A DNA stretch of 64,000 nt from Panagrolaimus kolymaensis (GCA_028622995.1 JAJQJQ010000037.1:620001-684000); one strand, 5' to 3'. Numbered from the stretch's first letter, positions 22,733 through 38,153 are shown. Notes: generated by a model not told the origin, from the sequence alone. Numbers and translations are program-made.

Positions 22733-25700
22733 TATTTTATTAATATTTTACATTCTTTTTTGTACACCTATTTTTAATTTAATATATATTTTTAATAATA
22801 CTACGGAATAAAAAACGCAATTTTAGCAAAAAAAAATTTTGCGGAAGCTTTTTTTTTCATGCAACCCTACTTTGTGCCAAAAAAGATTTTTTGCTTATTT
22901 TTTTTATTAAGATTTTGTTAATCCTAAAGCTTTTCATTTTTTTATATATATTTTTTGCATGCATTAACCTTGGATCAAATAAATCAAAAAAAGAAAAAAA
23001 AAAATAATACGATGCTTTTATAAAATGCAGCAAAAATTTTTTTTAGTTTTGCATGTTTCATTTTTTATTTTATTTTTATTTTTATGTTGCTGATGCCTTT
23101 TTCAGGTCACTAATACCCTTTTTTTGAGCTTTTATTTTTGAAGAAAAAAAAGATTTATCAAAGCTTTTTGGACTTTATGCAATTTTAAATAATAAAAAAA
23201 AGATATTTATGTGTTTTGAGGGTTTGAGTCAGCTTATAAAATTTTTTTTTTCAAATATTTTTATTTTTAGCTTTTTGATTCAAACGTAGAAGAAGGATTC
23301 TTCCAAAAAGAAAAAGTGCAAATTCTCTAAATGTAAATTATTTTTTTTGTTTCAAAGAAAAACTTTTTTTAGACCATAAAAATATTTCCAAAATTATCAG
23401 TTTTAAACGAGTCTTAAAAATGGGCATCGAATGAGCCAATTTTTTTTCATTCTGGAAGCGAAGACTCTTAGATTTTATAATGTCTTAAATTTCGAACACA
23501 CTCGCTGAATTTTTTTAACCGGTAAATTAATTTTTTTGTTGTAATTTTTATTTCACTTTTTTTAAAAAGAATTTTTTGCATTTTTACTCTTTTTTTTCAT
23601 TCAATGGAAACACGCAAAAAAAAAATGAAAGTTAGTGTAGGTTTCACTTCTTAGAAAAATTGCACAAAAAACAAAAAATAGAAAAAAATTATAATATAAA
23701 AAAAGATTAGCTTTGTTCATAAAGGAATTCATGGAATGGGGCAACACCGCTATAGATAAGCTTCTTTGTAACACTTCACTTTATTTTATTATTATACATA
23801 TTTTGTGCTGCTTATTTTAGCATATTCCTTTTTTTGTTTAATTTTGTGTCTTAAATCTGAAATTAAAAGTGTTAAATCCATGAAGATTGTAGGTACTTTT
23901 ATCTTTGGTTAATTTTCATTTTTTGTAGCAAAGGAGTAATCTATCTTTAAATAAAGTACGGTAGTCTAAAAAATTTAGGCTATGCTAAAAGTTTTACCAG
24001 GAGTTTTTACACAAAAGTTTTTGTCGGATTTTCTTTGATTTAAATTTGTTTTTTGATTTTGTATTTCTTTTTTTCATGGAGGTCTATCAATATACTTTCA
24101 GTTCCTAAAAAAATATTTTAACTTTTTTTTGAACAGACAATCGCATGACGAAAAAAAAATTCCTAAAACGACCAAAACAAAAATTTCACGTGAAAAAGAG
24201 TTTATTTTAATGTCTCTCACATTCCTCAAAATATCAAAATATGTATGTAGTAATTAGCTCCGATTTCTGTCAGTCTGCAACTATGCAAATGCAATAATTG
24301 AAGCCAATTTCCTCTTTCGTCGCATTTTTTTCATTTTTCCATTTTTTATTGCAATAAAATATATTGAATTTCGTTTGTTTTTTATTATTAGTTTTTTTTT
24401 GTTAGAAGAATTATTTGAGTTTTTACTATCAATGGTTTAATTTTGTGAATGGTTCCAAAAAATTTAATTAAACTAAAAAGCATAGTTAATTATTTTTTTC
24501 ATGTAGTCAATCCGGCTTGAACTTGAATTTAGTCAGATAAGCAGTGATTAGAAACACTTTTAATACTTATAACAAATTCATCCATTGCGTGTGATTAAAT
24601 TAAAAATTCTTGAGTAATAAATGAAAACCGTAACCTAGCTTTAAAATATAAAAAGAAAATTTCAATTCCTAAAAAAAAAATGAAGTTCTTTATTTTATTT
24701 TATTTTTTCATAGTCGTGGCAAGATCTGGAGAATTTTTGGTTGAAAAATCTTACCTAGAAAAAAAATTAAAATACTAAAATTATATTTTTTTTTGTTTTG
24801 CAGCCAACTGAAAGGGAGCAAGGCTAATCTTTAGTTCTAACATATTTTTTATGACCAATAAAAGCGTCATTTATCCATAAACTTACTTTTTAACCACCCC
24901 TATCTTATTAATAATTTTATTTATTTCCATTTTTTTATTTTTTCATCGTAAATTTAAGTTTATTAATAAGCTTCAAAACAGAGCATGTTGAAAAATTATG
25001 ACAGCCATAAAATTAAAGCTACCCATTTTTATACTTACTTTTTTATTTTTGGACGAAACAATACATATTACAACTTTTTTTATTACCAAAAAAAATAAAA
25101 TAAAAACACGCATTTTTATTTTTTATTTTTGTCTTTTTCTTCAAAAATCGTCGTCACTTTTTTTTTGGCGGTGGTGTAGTATAAAAATAATTTTTTTTGG
25201 TTTGCTGCAAGTTTTTAGAAAGCAAAAGCAAGCGATAAGAAAGAAGTGAAAAATGAGAGAGAGAAGTGTGAATTAAAACACTTATCTTTTTTTCCTTCTC
25301 ACTTTCAATATTTCAATTAAAGAGTTTATTTCTTTCTTGCTTTACGCAAACACACTTATCATCGGTCATCATCACTTGATTCGATGAAGCGGGGATTAAT
25401 AATAATGATGGGATGATTGTTGAAAGTAAACGGAAAATAGTTCTCACGTGGCTTTGAAATTGTCACTGATGAAAATCAACGTGAGCATGATTTCTTAGAA
25501 AATAAATTTAGTCATTAACTAAATAGTTTAAATTCATGTTCTTGATATACCTTAATAAATTTGAGAACTTTGGCAAAAATATTAAAATACTTTTTTTTTG
25601 TTTCATGTTGTCACAGATCTCCTCTGACTTTACACATCGAAGAAAAAAATCTCATTTTTCCAAAAAAATAAAAAAATTCGGGATCCATCTTTTTTTAGCC

Positions 25701-28700
25701 GTCTTTTCCACTTTACACAAATTTTTTTATTATTCGTTTTTGGTTTTTTTGAAACTTGCAAACCCATTTTTTTCTGGAAGCTTCTAAAATTAAAATCATA
25801 ATCACAAACTTGTGATAAAATTCTTCCATTTTTATATATAAATAAACTAAACAAAAAAGGTTTTGATTTATCCCTTTTTTGATTTGCTTTATTTATTTTT
25901 TCACGCAGCAGCAAAACCACCAAAATTTCAATGAACGATGATGATGGATGATGGGAGAGATAGAAAAAATATTTATAGATTTGGATCGCAATGAACGAAA
26001 AAGTCGCGATTTTGATGATGCGAAGATTTAATGCGATTGTATAAATTTTGTTGAAACATTTTTATTTTATTTTATTTTATTCACAACAACAAAATCTTTT
26101 TTTTCTTTATCTTTTCTTTTTGCGGTTTGACCTTATTCTTTCTTCTGTTTGCCGCCGCCTCCCGCAGCCACCCACCAAAAATTTTAGCCCATGTTTTTAG
26201 GAATAATTTTTTTTATTATCAAAATTTGCAAAAAAAAATAGATTAAAGTTTTATTAATGTTTTTTATCGTAATAAAACTGGAGGAAATGACGTTTATTAC
26301 TTTTACGCTTATTTTCTCAATTATGTATTTATGATGTTATTTTTTTCATTCAAGTTTTCGTGGGCTGAAAAAATTATTAATATTTATTTATTTATTTGTT
26401 TGTTGGCTACTGTGGGTTTAAAAAAAGAGAAGGAAGTTGAGAACAATGATAAGTTTTCGGAAAAAGTGTGGCATTTGAGTTTTGCACGATTTCTTTTATG
26501 ATATCGGGAATGCGTGGAATTCTTAGTTGTTAATGTTGTTTGTTATCATGAAAAAGCTATTTAATGGGGTCAAAGTAATGCTTTTATAGTCAGTTTTATG
26601 TTTGTTTTTAGTTTTCATCAATGGTTTGGTTAAGGATGTTGCTTCGCTAGGAAATAATTTGGCCTAATTGACTACTTTAGGAACATTCAGGTTTTAGTAT
26701 TATTTGCATCCATATAAGCCTAAGTAAAATATCAGGACTTTTAATTTCTTGACCCTAAAGCTTTTCAACTGAGATCGATAATCGAAAATTTCAAACATGC
26801 TTGTATTTATTTGCTTGAATTTGGAGCAAAAAATAAAACATCAAAATTATAAGAGAAAATTCGTTAATGCTGGGTTTGAAAACTAAACATTGATGTTTAC
26901 GTCTGTCATCAAATTAAATTTTTTGGTTATTGAGTTTTAGTAAATTCGCTTTTATTTCTGGATTATTCGAAAATCTTAATTTTATCCCGTTTTTTATTTT
27001 TCTTCTCGCTACGGTAATTAAAATCCATAAACTCTTTTATGGTTTCCACCTTTCTATAGATCTCTAAAAAAATTGTGAATGTCTATGTAATAATATCGGT
27101 TCAAAGATCTAAACAAAGACTAACGATCTTTTTAAATTTTACCTGGGCTTTTTTTGCCCCTTTTGATGATGAGAAACACCGACGACACCGGTGTTTGTTT
27201 GTTGTTATTATTAAAAAAATTCATGAGAAAATAAAAAAAGAAGGTCAGAGACCTACATATTTTTTAATATTGTTCAAAACTGCTTTTTTGCAAAAAAGAC
27301 TTTATTCAACAACAAAAAAAACTTTTGAAATCATTTAATCCTGTTTTCTGGGTTTTACTTTGATGCAAGACACTTTTTTTATTTGGTTTTTTAGTGCATA
27401 AAGTTCAGCAATCTGTAACCTCTAAATTTTTTAGCTTCGAACCTACAAAAAAATTTTGCGCTATGAGATTTTTATTTTCTCATATTTTTTTGTTGCTCGT
27501 TAACCAACCATTTTATTTTGTAGCAAGAATTTCACGCAATCATGAAAATTATAAATAGGTAAACAACAACTCATGGGTAATAATAATAACTACTAACTCA
27601 TAAAAATTACTGGTTTTAAATTTTTTTTTGCAAAAAAGAGGAAAAATATTTATGCAAAACCACGCTTTTTGAAAAAAAATTTAACATATAAAAACAAAAA
27701 ATGATCAGCGAAAAAAATTTTGCTAGCATATCACGCAATTTTGGGGAGGTATTTATGGTAGTGAAAATTTAACCATTTTTTCTTTAATTTCCTATAAATT
27801 TTTATTTTTATTTTTGATGTTTAAGTTTGTTGTTTTTAAATATTAAATATAACTTTTTCCCATAATTATGTAAAGAGGCTTTTAATTGACTACAAAAAGT
27901 TGTAAAAATAATTTTTCTTTTTTGCTTTAAAAAATAACTTCAAACTTTAAACAAAAAAGAAGCAATTTTTGATATTCTTTATTTTTATTTTTAGTTACTA
28001 ACTCACTCATCTTCTCTTTTCTGAGTACAAGGAAGGAGGAATAAAAAACTTTTATAGATAAATGTGTTTTTTGTTTTTTACTTTTTTTTTCTAAAAAGAA
28101 AAATAGTCACAATCTTGACCACAAATTATTTTTTTATCTTTTATATTTTTTGGAAAAATATATTTTGATATTTAAATATTTTTTTGTTAGTGCCAGGGAA
28201 CAGCTATACTGTGAAACAATGGAATATGTTTTTTTATAAAAAGAACGAAAATTATACGTAGTATTTTTTTTTTATGAATGAGACATAGACATATTTTGAG
28301 TAAAGAGATTTTTGAATCTTTAAAACATTTTATAGGTATTTAAGCCAAAGCAAAGTTAATGTTTGATTGTTAAATTTTTTATGAGATTCTTGATAAAAAA
28401 TGATAATAATGGTATTTTTGTTGAGCCACGAGATAGCTAGGTCTCCTCCTTCATAACTTGATCATTTATTTAAGACATGATTCTGATCGATTTTGCGTAT
28501 TAACAAGTCAAGTTTTTGAGAGTTATTGATCGCTTTCCTTTTTTGTGTCAGAAAATAATAGTTAAAAATCCTTGAAAAGATCCAGTTTAATATTGAACCC
28601 ATTTTTCCATTATCCTTTATTTGATTATTTTTATCAACTATTTTTTTATTTTACTATTTCATTTTTTTTTCGGGGCAAGATTCGCTGTAATAATTTTTTC

Positions 28701-31700
28701 TTTAAATATTATAAACTTCGGCTAAAACGTGAACTTTCGTTTTCAAGGACAAAATCGAGATATTTTTTTTCTTCATCGTCTTTCTTTTTTTTCTATGTAG
28801 TTTAACATTTTGAAAAATACAATCCTTAACCTTTTAATTTTAATTTTTTTTCTTACCGTAAATCCATCTAATTTAATTTCTAACGTCAATGTTGTAAACA
28901 ACTTTATTTTATTTCTTAGAAGAAAAAAAACGCAATTTTCTAATCACTTCAAACACACATGGTTTTAATTCTTCTAAATATTAATTATTATCCTTAATCT
29001 TTATTAATAATAATAAAATCCTTGTTTTATGACATTTAAAATAAATAAAAAAAATGTAAACATTAGGATTTTAAACAACTTTAACGAAGAAAGAAAAGAA
29101 AAAAGTGAAGGTGTGTGTGTGATTGACACGATTATCCATCTTCTTGTTTATTTAATTAAAATATGTTTATGACTTTCTTTCTAATTTTTTTGTTTCTTTG
29201 ATTTCATATTAATTTCATTTCATTTATTTTTTAATGTTAATCTTTTTTCCTTTTTTTTGTTTTTATGAGGACAACAACATTTTATTCTTCTTCGTTTTTT
29301 GACTTTTATTGAAATTGTATTTATTCGACACTTATCCATTTCATTTTCATCATAACGAGATGTTGCTCGCTAACTAATATCAATTATGTAAGTATGTACC
29401 CCAGCTTTACCGATCTAACAACCTCTTCAGACGAAAGAAAAAATATTTTTTATTTGCTTTACTTTTTTTTCTTTCTTATTCATTAAGCTTTTTTTTATTA
29501 AAATTATACATACTTAAATCCACTTTGATTTTATTTGATCTTAGTTAAGTTGAAGCTTGCTTTTTTACTTTAAAAGTTCAAACTAAAACATGAACACAAA
29601 ATAAAAGTATAAAAATTAAACTTGAGAGTTAAGAGTTTGTTGTATTATAAATTTTTTGATCTCGTCGCAAAATTGGATTTTTCGTTTGAAACATTTTTTT
29701 AACCCACGCAAGCCTTCCAAAAAAATACTTTAATCTTTTCTATAATTTTTAATAATCATATAAAAAATAATTAAAAATTGTTTACTTTATTGTTGTTGTT
29801 TGATCATAGGTTTAAAAAAATTGAAGAAATTGTCTCAAATTTTATTTTTGCATTCCGCTACATAAAATTTGAACCTAGCACTTTGTGGCACAACCATCCA
29901 TGCATGTGTAAGTCACACCATAAAACAAAAAAAACGTGAGGGAAATTGTTTTTTTATTGGAGTGTGATTTTTGGTGAAGCCATTGCTTTCATTTTTTAAT
30001 TATAACTCAGCTTATAAAAAGGTAGAATAATTTTTAATGTTTTTAATATTCTTTTTTAAACATTTGACTTTGATTATTTTTGTTTGTTGTAAACAATTTT
30101 TAGTTTTTCAAAAATTTGATTTGGGATTCTCAAACTTATTTTGACCCAGACATATCTCTTGGAAACCACATTATTTTTTTAAATTAGTTCCATATTTAAG
30201 AATCTTTCCATTTTAATTTTCCATATGATAGTCAGATTTTTCGTTTCGACACCATAAATCTTTTTTCACTTTTAAAATAAGATTCATTATTTTCATAAGA
30301 GTCCAAAGGATTGATTCTTTGTCTTTTATTATTTTGCTACTTTTTTTTTGCTTTACTTTCTAATAATTACTTTAAAGCAAATTTAATCTGAAACGTTATG
30401 TTTCAACAACAAATAATAAATTCCAAAATCATACAATCCCATTTTAACATTTAACAGTTTAGAGACTTTGGCCTCGAAAATCACCAATAAAAAAAACTAA
30501 CTTTTGGTGTACTTTAGAAAAATTTGTCAATCACTGTTCCTAAAATTAGACAAAACCCCTAAAAGCTGGTGTAATCTCTCTCATATTTTTGTATTGTAGT
30601 TGTTTATTTTTTTTTAAGATTCATATAAAAGGGAAGGAGGCCTTCGCAGTTTTTGGGTTTAGTCTTACATTTTTGATGTCTGCGCTTTTGTTTGTGACTT
30701 TTTACTTTTCTAAGATTTCCATACAAAAAAGTCAGAAAAGCACATTTATTTATTTTCTTGGTTTAGTCATGGAAGAAAACTGCTGCAAAGGTCGAAATAT
30801 TAATATTGCTACGAAAAAAAAATTACTGTATTTGAAACATGTGACGGATAAACTCAAAATGTTAAAAAAGGCTAAGGATTAGATGATTCTCACATGTCCC
30901 AAGACATGGAAGTCGAAACCTAGTGGAAGAACCTCTGATAAATTGTATTCTGTTCAGTGGGAAAAAAAAGAATTATTTTTTGGATAAAAACGTGTTCCAG
31001 AAGATAAAAAAGAAGCTATTCGTGTAAATTAAATCTCGGATTTAGAGCGAGAAAATGAGAGATAAAATAGGGTAAAATTACGATTTAGAGAGACGTAAGA
31101 AGATTCATAAATTTACTCAAATTTTTCTTTGCCACAAAAACCATAGTTTTTTGCTTTATTAAGATTTTCTAGTTTTTTAGCGGAAAATTATCTTCAAATT
31201 AATCATTGGCAAAGCTTTTTCGCATTCGACCTTAAATTCGGAAGTTTGGGTGTACACATCACTTTTTTTTTGTTGCCAAAAGATGGTTTCTTGATTGACT
31301 CATTTTTGACTTCACTTTTCAAGTTTTATCTTCTCAACAACAACAAAAAAATTCACTTCCACCTCTTCATCCTGTTTTCAAATACTCTCCAAGCCACAAA
31401 AAAAAACATTTTAAATTCATTAAAACATTTGTTATCTCACGAATGTGTTTTTTTACAACGGAAATGATAATTTCCTGACCCAAAATGAAGTTTCGTGTTT
31501 TTCCACACGCGTGTTTTTTGTATTTTTTATTTTTATTTTTGGTTCTCTTTCCTCGCTCCTTTTTTGCTTTTGTTTTGTGCTTTTTATTTTTCATGCTTGT
31601 TTTGGAGGGTCGCATGCTTGTTTTTTTTTGTCTCTCCTTTCCAGTAGAGTAGAGAGTCATAACATTTGTTTTTTAAAACTTTTAAATTACTTCTTTCTTT

Positions 31701-34700
31701 TTTGCTTTTCTTTTGTTTGTTGCCACTTAACAAAAGGAAATATTATGGATGCCATCCAAAAACCATAAAAAAACAAAAAATATTTCTTTTTGCAAAAAAA
31801 ATAAATGATTTTCAGAAGAGTGAACGCAGCTTTTTTTTATTCTTAGCAACAAAACAAGGCACAAAAAAAGATTTGTCATTTATATCTTTTTTTATTCTCC
31901 TTGAATCTGAATTCTTTTTTATTATCATTTTTTATTTCTTGCTTTTTGTGTTTTGATTTTGTTGTTTATTTTTTGGGGTTAGTTTAAATTTGACATTTTA
32001 ATTTAATCATCTTAAATGAAAAGAATGTTTACACTTTTTTGTTTCTCATTGAATTTGGCATTTAGCAAGGTTACGGTCACCGTTTTACAATTTTTTTTAT
32101 TTCAATGGAAGACATTTTTTTATCTTCTTTTTATTTTGTGCTACTGCTTCTTAACTTTTTTAGAAAATAAAAAACTTTATGTGAGATGAGAGGATTAAAA
32201 GTGGCGGCACACAAAAAAAAAATATTATTACAAAGGATGAGATAGATATAAAGAAAAAAGGTGTGTAAACGTAAAGTAAAATACCATAGATATAGGGAAA
32301 ATGGAAGACTTTAGTTTGTGGATTTTTTGCTATTTATTTTTTTGCTAGTTTTATCCTAAATTTTTTTAAAGCAAATTTTAAATTTAGCAAAGTTCAGAGA
32401 TATTAACTCCACTTTTTTTTAAAGCTGTTAACATCGGCTGTTTTTCATGTTCTTAAAACACTTTAACCTAACCTCAATTTTTTCTCTACCTTGCCTAATT
32501 TTACAGCCACCAATATTTACTGATAAGCCAAGCCACTAACGCCTAATTCTGTGAAAATAAAAATAATAACTACATCATCATCGCGAAGAATTTTAAGCCA
32601 TTAAGAAAAAAACACCAAACAAATTTTTTTTTGCAAGCAATAAAAAAATAGACAACAAAAAAATATTTGTTTTATTGCGAAAGGGCAAAGGCAAAAGTAA
32701 AAAAATAAAATATTGATAAGTTTAATCACACCAACCGACGACATTAACCCATGTTTTTTTCCTTTAAATTTTTTTATGACTCAAAAAGTCTCAATCAAAA
32801 AATCAAAGCAATGCGAAAAATTTGGGCTTCATTTTTATTTTTACTTTGCAAAAAAATGAATTTTATGGAAATTAGTTTTTTTTTCTCCTCCATCGTTATA
32901 AATGGAGTTTGTTCAAACACGCGGCGTGGGTTTTTTTTAAGAATAATCCATTCATAACAGTTCATTGTTTGATTCTGAATTAATTTGGATTTTTTGGACA
33001 CTTCACAGTTTTTCATTTTTTTTGTTTTGTGTTTGTCAATGATTAGCATATTCGTGGGAACCAACAAGATGATGCAAATAGTTTTTAGTTTTATATCCAT
33101 CGTTTTTGGGGAAAAAATTGGAATTTGCACTATTATGTTTATGAATTGTAAAAAAAATTAACATTTCCACCTTTTTTGTTTTCGGGGTTTTGTGATTTCT
33201 TTGCAAACCGAAGGTTTTCCGGTTCGAATCCATTTTTTTGAGAGATATTTTAATATTTTTTATTTTTTGCATTCTATTTTTATTTCATTTTTTGATTTTT
33301 GACACCAATCCTTTTTATAGAAACATTTTTAAGCCCATCTTAACCCTGATAAATCTGAGTCTTCTTTTTTTTTTAAAACTCAAATCCTATCTATGTAAGT
33401 CATTTTTAGCTCATAAATCCATCCATTCATCTCCAGCATAGCAGCAACAGCTTAGACTACATACGTGAAGAATGACCCACAAAAAAACCAAACGAAGGCT
33501 TTCTTTCATTTTCTTTATTTTTTGCATCATTTTTTTAGCTTCTTTATTATAATATTTTCTTTTTAATCGTCTATATCAAATTTTTATATTAACTTGCATT
33601 CGTCGTCTATCGCTTTTTAATCTTAAAGCTTCTTCCATCCCATTTTTAGAGTCATCCACATATTTTATCTTTTTTATTTTTTTTTACAGCTAAAAGATTT
33701 GACACAAAATTTGTTACATATATAATCTTTTTTTGACGCTTTTTTTTTTATTCGTTTGATCCATCACTTCTAAAATTTATTTGACTGAAAAATTCTTCCA
33801 AGTTATGTATCTTTTTTTTTATTTTATTTTAATGGATTAACAAAAAGAAAAAGAAAAGGGAAAAAAGTTATTCCTGAACACTACTTTAAATTTTTCACAC
33901 TTTTTTTTGACGTCCAAGAGAAGATTTTCTTCTTTAATCTGCCTTCATCAACGCCGTCTTCTGCGCGGCTACTCCTCTACTTTACTTTAGCTTAGTTGAG
34001 TCAAATCTTTTTTGACGTCTTTTTTTCTTCAATGAAATTTTTTTTAATAGAGGCGTTCTAGAATCTTTCTAGACTTATTAATTTTTTACTGAAAGTCTTT
34101 TTTATTATATCCTTTTTTATGAAAAAATTATAGGTGAGAGGCAGCTATCTACCAATTTGGCTTTGACCAAAAAATACAGAAAATAAGGAGTCGAAGAAAA
34201 AGGTACACTATTTTAATTCATTGTTTGTAAGTTAAAGGTAATTATTTCCTCATCTTGCTTGCCGATAATAAAAAATACCGGTTATCAAGAGGATGTCCTT
34301 GTGAGACTGGAGGACAAGTTTCCAATTTTCGACTAAAAATCATTTTTTACCTTGCACTTTTTAGTTTTTCATATTTGAGGCTTAGTTTAAAAAAAAAGTT
34401 CGGATTCATTTTTGAGATAAATGAATAGCTTTTTTGGTGAATTTAAAAGAAAATTCTAAAATACTTCAATATTTTTTTATATTTTAAAAGCTGAGGACAT
34501 TTTTATGCGCTTACGTTATTTAAAAAGCTTTTGTTGTTGTCATTTTGAATTTTTAAACATAAATTTTTATGAATGTGTTTTCATCAGCACTTAAAGAAGA
34601 ATTTCCCCCAAAGTAGGATCTATGTCAAATTTAAGTATTAAAAAAATTCAGACATATTGCTTCCTCAAAAAACAAATTTTCATTACCTTTCTTCTTACCT

Positions 34701-35692
34701 CTCTCTTTTTTTAAATTTAATGAATCAAGTATCATTTTTTCCCATTCATTCTTGGACTATTTTGTTATTCACAAACTGCTTTGTTTTTGACCTTTTATAA
34801 AAAAAGATGAGACTTACTCATATTTCCTATATTTTCCTTTTCCGTCGATCCTTAAAAAATATGTTTATTAATTTATTTTTTTTTCATAATTATTTTTTAA
34901 TTCCTGCATTGTCTGTTATTTTCGTTTTTTTTTGTTTCTCACACCTTTTTTAATATTTTTTATATTAATTTTTATTGCTTTTTATTATTCTCAAAAAACA
35001 CAAAATGTTTTTTGAAGTTTATGACTTCCGGAAAACCACCACAAATGAAGAAAAAAAAAATTAATTCATAAAGTCGGCTCTGAGAAGAAAGAAAGAAGCC
35101 TTTTTCACCCTCCTCTTTATTTTATAAAACTAAGAATGTTAGTTTGTTACAAAATGATAATCTTTTTTTTCTTACTTGTTTTTCGTTTTTTGTGCTACTT
35201 GCGTTATTAAATTTTTTCACGTTTTTTATTTATTATCTTTGAATATTGAAGTTTCTTCAGAAGCAGTGGATGGAAGTGGTGTTTCATACTTTAAATATTA
35301 GCATCGCTTCTTTTATTTGTCTTAAAGTTATTGAGTCTGGATTAAGAAGATTTTTATTCGTTACTCTACGTCGCATTAAAATTCTCATTTTTGGATGATA
35401 AAATTTTTTTGTTATATCCAGTCTCAACAAGAAAATATTAAAATAACCCGGGTTTTTATAGGGAGATTCTTGCAAATTTAAAACTTTCGGTGTAAATTAA
35501 ATTTTTATATTTTTTTGTCATAAAACTAAAAAATATTTTCCATTTTTTTTCGCTTTCGTGTACCCAAATTCTCGCGTCCATATTTTTTTCCATTTATTTA
35601 TATTTTTATAATCTTTTCTTAAATTTCTTTATTTTTTCTAGAATTTTTAAAATCGTCAATACCAACGACGACGACCTATTTTTTTTATTATC
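22733..35692. other. 13-kb gene desert, low-complexity AT-rich
   Basis: Dominated by T-runs with few GC-rich spots. No exon chain with consistent phase was found, and ORFs such as 30589-30882 or 31445-31768 consist largely of Phe/Leu/Lys-rich homopolymer translations. It lies directly upstream of the GPCR gene and may hold its regulatory region; this is inference. Confidence 0.5.
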
Positions 35693-37912
35693 ATGTTACA
35701 AACATGGGGTATCGCAATTATATATGCATTTACAATAATTATTGGTGTTTTTGGTAATACATGGGTTGCAATATCAGTGATACGAACTCGAAAGCCTCGG
35801 TCCACGATGGGTTTATCTCCAAGTGATCGATTGCGAAGTTATATCGGTTTATTAGCTATTGTTGATTTACTTGTTATTTCTGCATTATTTATTAAATTTA
35901 TTCATGTTATTTTACCTGATGTACCAATTCGTAAGTTTTTTTTGAAACTAATTTTAAGGAAATTTTTAAACTCTTGGACCAAAAAAACTCTTTGATGGAA
36001 ATTTTTTGAACTTTGCTTAATTTTCAATTTTTTTTGTTGCCAATTTTACGTTTATATTGATTATTCCGGATTAGAGTGGTGAACTTTGCAAAAAATGCAA
36101 AACATTTTTTCTTTAAGCTCCATTCAGCTTTTCTCTTCTTTCTTTTTTTATGCGGAGGAAGAAGCCTTGACTTTTTCTTTATTTTTCTTATACGTATAAA
36201 TAAATAAGAGTAAGATTTCGACGTATAAAAAAATAAATCTTCTTCATCTGTTTTTCTTTAACTTTGCAAAAAAAAAAAAAAGACAGCTTCCGTTATTTTC
36301 CTTACCCAATAAAAATAATTTTTTTTTCCTGCTACAAGTCATAGCCAAAATCTAAATCCAAATCGTCTTAAAAATGTTTATCTTTGCTTCCAAAAAATGA
36401 CCTTGATTTAATTTTGACATTTTTCTTTTTCAGAAGAATTAAGCTGCCAAGCAGTATATATTATTGATCAATTAGTTAAACTTGCATCATTAACATGTTT
36501 AACGTGCATATCATTTGAAAGATATTTAACTATTGCAAAACCATTTAAAAATATTGTAAGTTTTTGATTTTTAATGATAGTAACAAATCATGAGCAATAA
36601 TTTGCAAAAATGAATTACTATCCTAATTGCAAGAAAGATTTATTTAACCCAAAAATTTTTCAGATTCGTAAACGTTTCATTCGATTTACGCCATTAGTAG
36701 CAATTGGAATAATAACAGCTGTATTATGTGCAATAATAGTGTATTCAACAAATTTAACAATTACCAAAGATAAAAAAGATTGCACTCTCATGGATCCAAA
36801 TTCCATGTCAGTGATAGTTTCAAAATGGTCGATATCTTTGACATTTTTAATTGAACTTCTTGTCCTTTGTTTTAATTATGGACAAATAGCTCGACATTTG
36901 AGGAAAAAATTTTGGCAACGTAAAAGTCGAAGTAAGTTGATAAAAAAATATTTTTTATGCAAATTTTTATTAATCGCGTTCTCTTTTTTTAGTTTGTAAC
37001 AATCCTCGATTAAAGCAACCATTAGTTCAACAACCAAAATATATGAAAGATACCACAAATGTAATCCTTCGAATTGCAACCTTTCATTTTTTATGTTGGT
37101 TTCCATATTGTTTAATTTATTTATTGCCAGTAACTATGGGTTCCATGAGTGTTTTACTTTCCACCAAATTAAGAATTATTAGTGATGCAAATAATATTTT
37201 TCAATGGATTGTATTTTTTGTTGGATGGTTAGCATATTTAAATTCAGCGCTAAATTGGATTTTTTATGCTGTACTTAATCGAGATTTAAGAAATATTATT
37301 CGGTAAGTATAAATATTTTTTTGGAGTCTCAAAGGCAACGAAAATTTTGTGCTTTGAACGAAAAAAAAAATTACTAAACTTTTCGGGGGAAAACAAACTT
37401 TACAATTTTCAAAAAATTTACTTCATTAAAATTATATTTACTAAAACACATATTTATAATTTTTATTTTTTAGTGAAACAACTGAACGCCGTAAACGCTC
37501 CACGATGTCGCATAATAATAGTCCGCCATCAAATTTGCATCAAAGTTTGAGAAGACAAATTTCTCAAAGTCTACGATTTTTCTATTCCATTAATTCATAT
37601 CGTTCAACTTGCAATTCCTTTGATGAATCATTTAATTCATATCATAATCGAGTGGAAAATAAATATAGTAATAGCCTTGGAGGTTCGACGGGAGCTTTAA
37701 ATAATGAAGAAAAATATCAAACAACAAATACTTTTATTCCGGCAATTCGAAATGGACGAGCTCATACTTTCTCGTCGCCTAGAACTTCATTGATGTCTCA
37801 AGATTCTCAAGGCAGTCTTCACGTGAATAATCCTCGATACATTGCTATTACGAGTATCAACAAACAATTACTGAAAGAAACCACGAGAGATTCAATTGAA
37901 AAATTTGTTTAA
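35693..37912 (+). CDS. Rhodopsin-family (class A) GPCR, probably a peptide/amine receptor
   Basis: Exons 35693-35930, 36434-36555, 36664-36931, 36993-37302 and 37474-37912, 458 residues. Seven hydrophobic segments; TM1 has GVFGNTWV (GN..V), TM2 LLAIVDLLV, the TM3 end is C-ISFE108-R109-Y110 (DRY variant ERY), Cys84 before TM3 and a Cys in KKDCTLM of loop 2 can form the conserved disulfide, TM6 has FHFLCWFPY, TM7 NSALNWIFY (NPxxY variant). A long Ser/Asn/Arg-rich cytoplasmic tail follows. Located in the plasma membrane; ligand not deducible. The first intron (503 bp) is much longer than the others. Next to a large non-coding upstream region, as is common for neuronally regulated genes. Confidence 0.9.
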
Positions 37913-38153
37913 AAAAGTAAAATGTTTGTAAAAAAAATAATGAACGAAAAAAAGAAAATGTTTGTATATAGGTTTTTTTGACGAAAGGGAATATTATTGT
38001 TATTGATCTCATTTAATATAACGGGTTTAATTTTTAAAATAAATGTTTATAAACTTATGAAAAATATAGAGCGACAAAAACAAAGATCATTGCAAAGATA
38101 GAAATTAAAAAAAACTAATTAAAGCTGGTTTTTTTTAAAGACACAACTACCCA

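Noticed and set aside
24630..24645. TAACCTAGCTTTA, complement of a miR-79-like seed
   Set aside because: No complementary arm within 60 nt on either side, so no precursor hairpin.
29111..29122. Short GT microsatellite
   Set aside because: Only five to six units; nothing unusual.
30589..30882. 97-aa ORF in the gene desert
   Set aside because: Phe/Lys-rich translation of A/T runs, no signal of splicing or known motif.
31445..31956. Overlapping 96- to 107-aa ORFs on both strands
   Set aside because: Poly-Phe/Leu and poly-Lys products of T/A tracts; shadows of low-complexity DNA.
33195..33240. GGTTCGAATCC B-box-like sequence followed by a T-run
   Set aside because: No A-box, no acceptor stem and a mismatched T-stem; not a tRNA gene.
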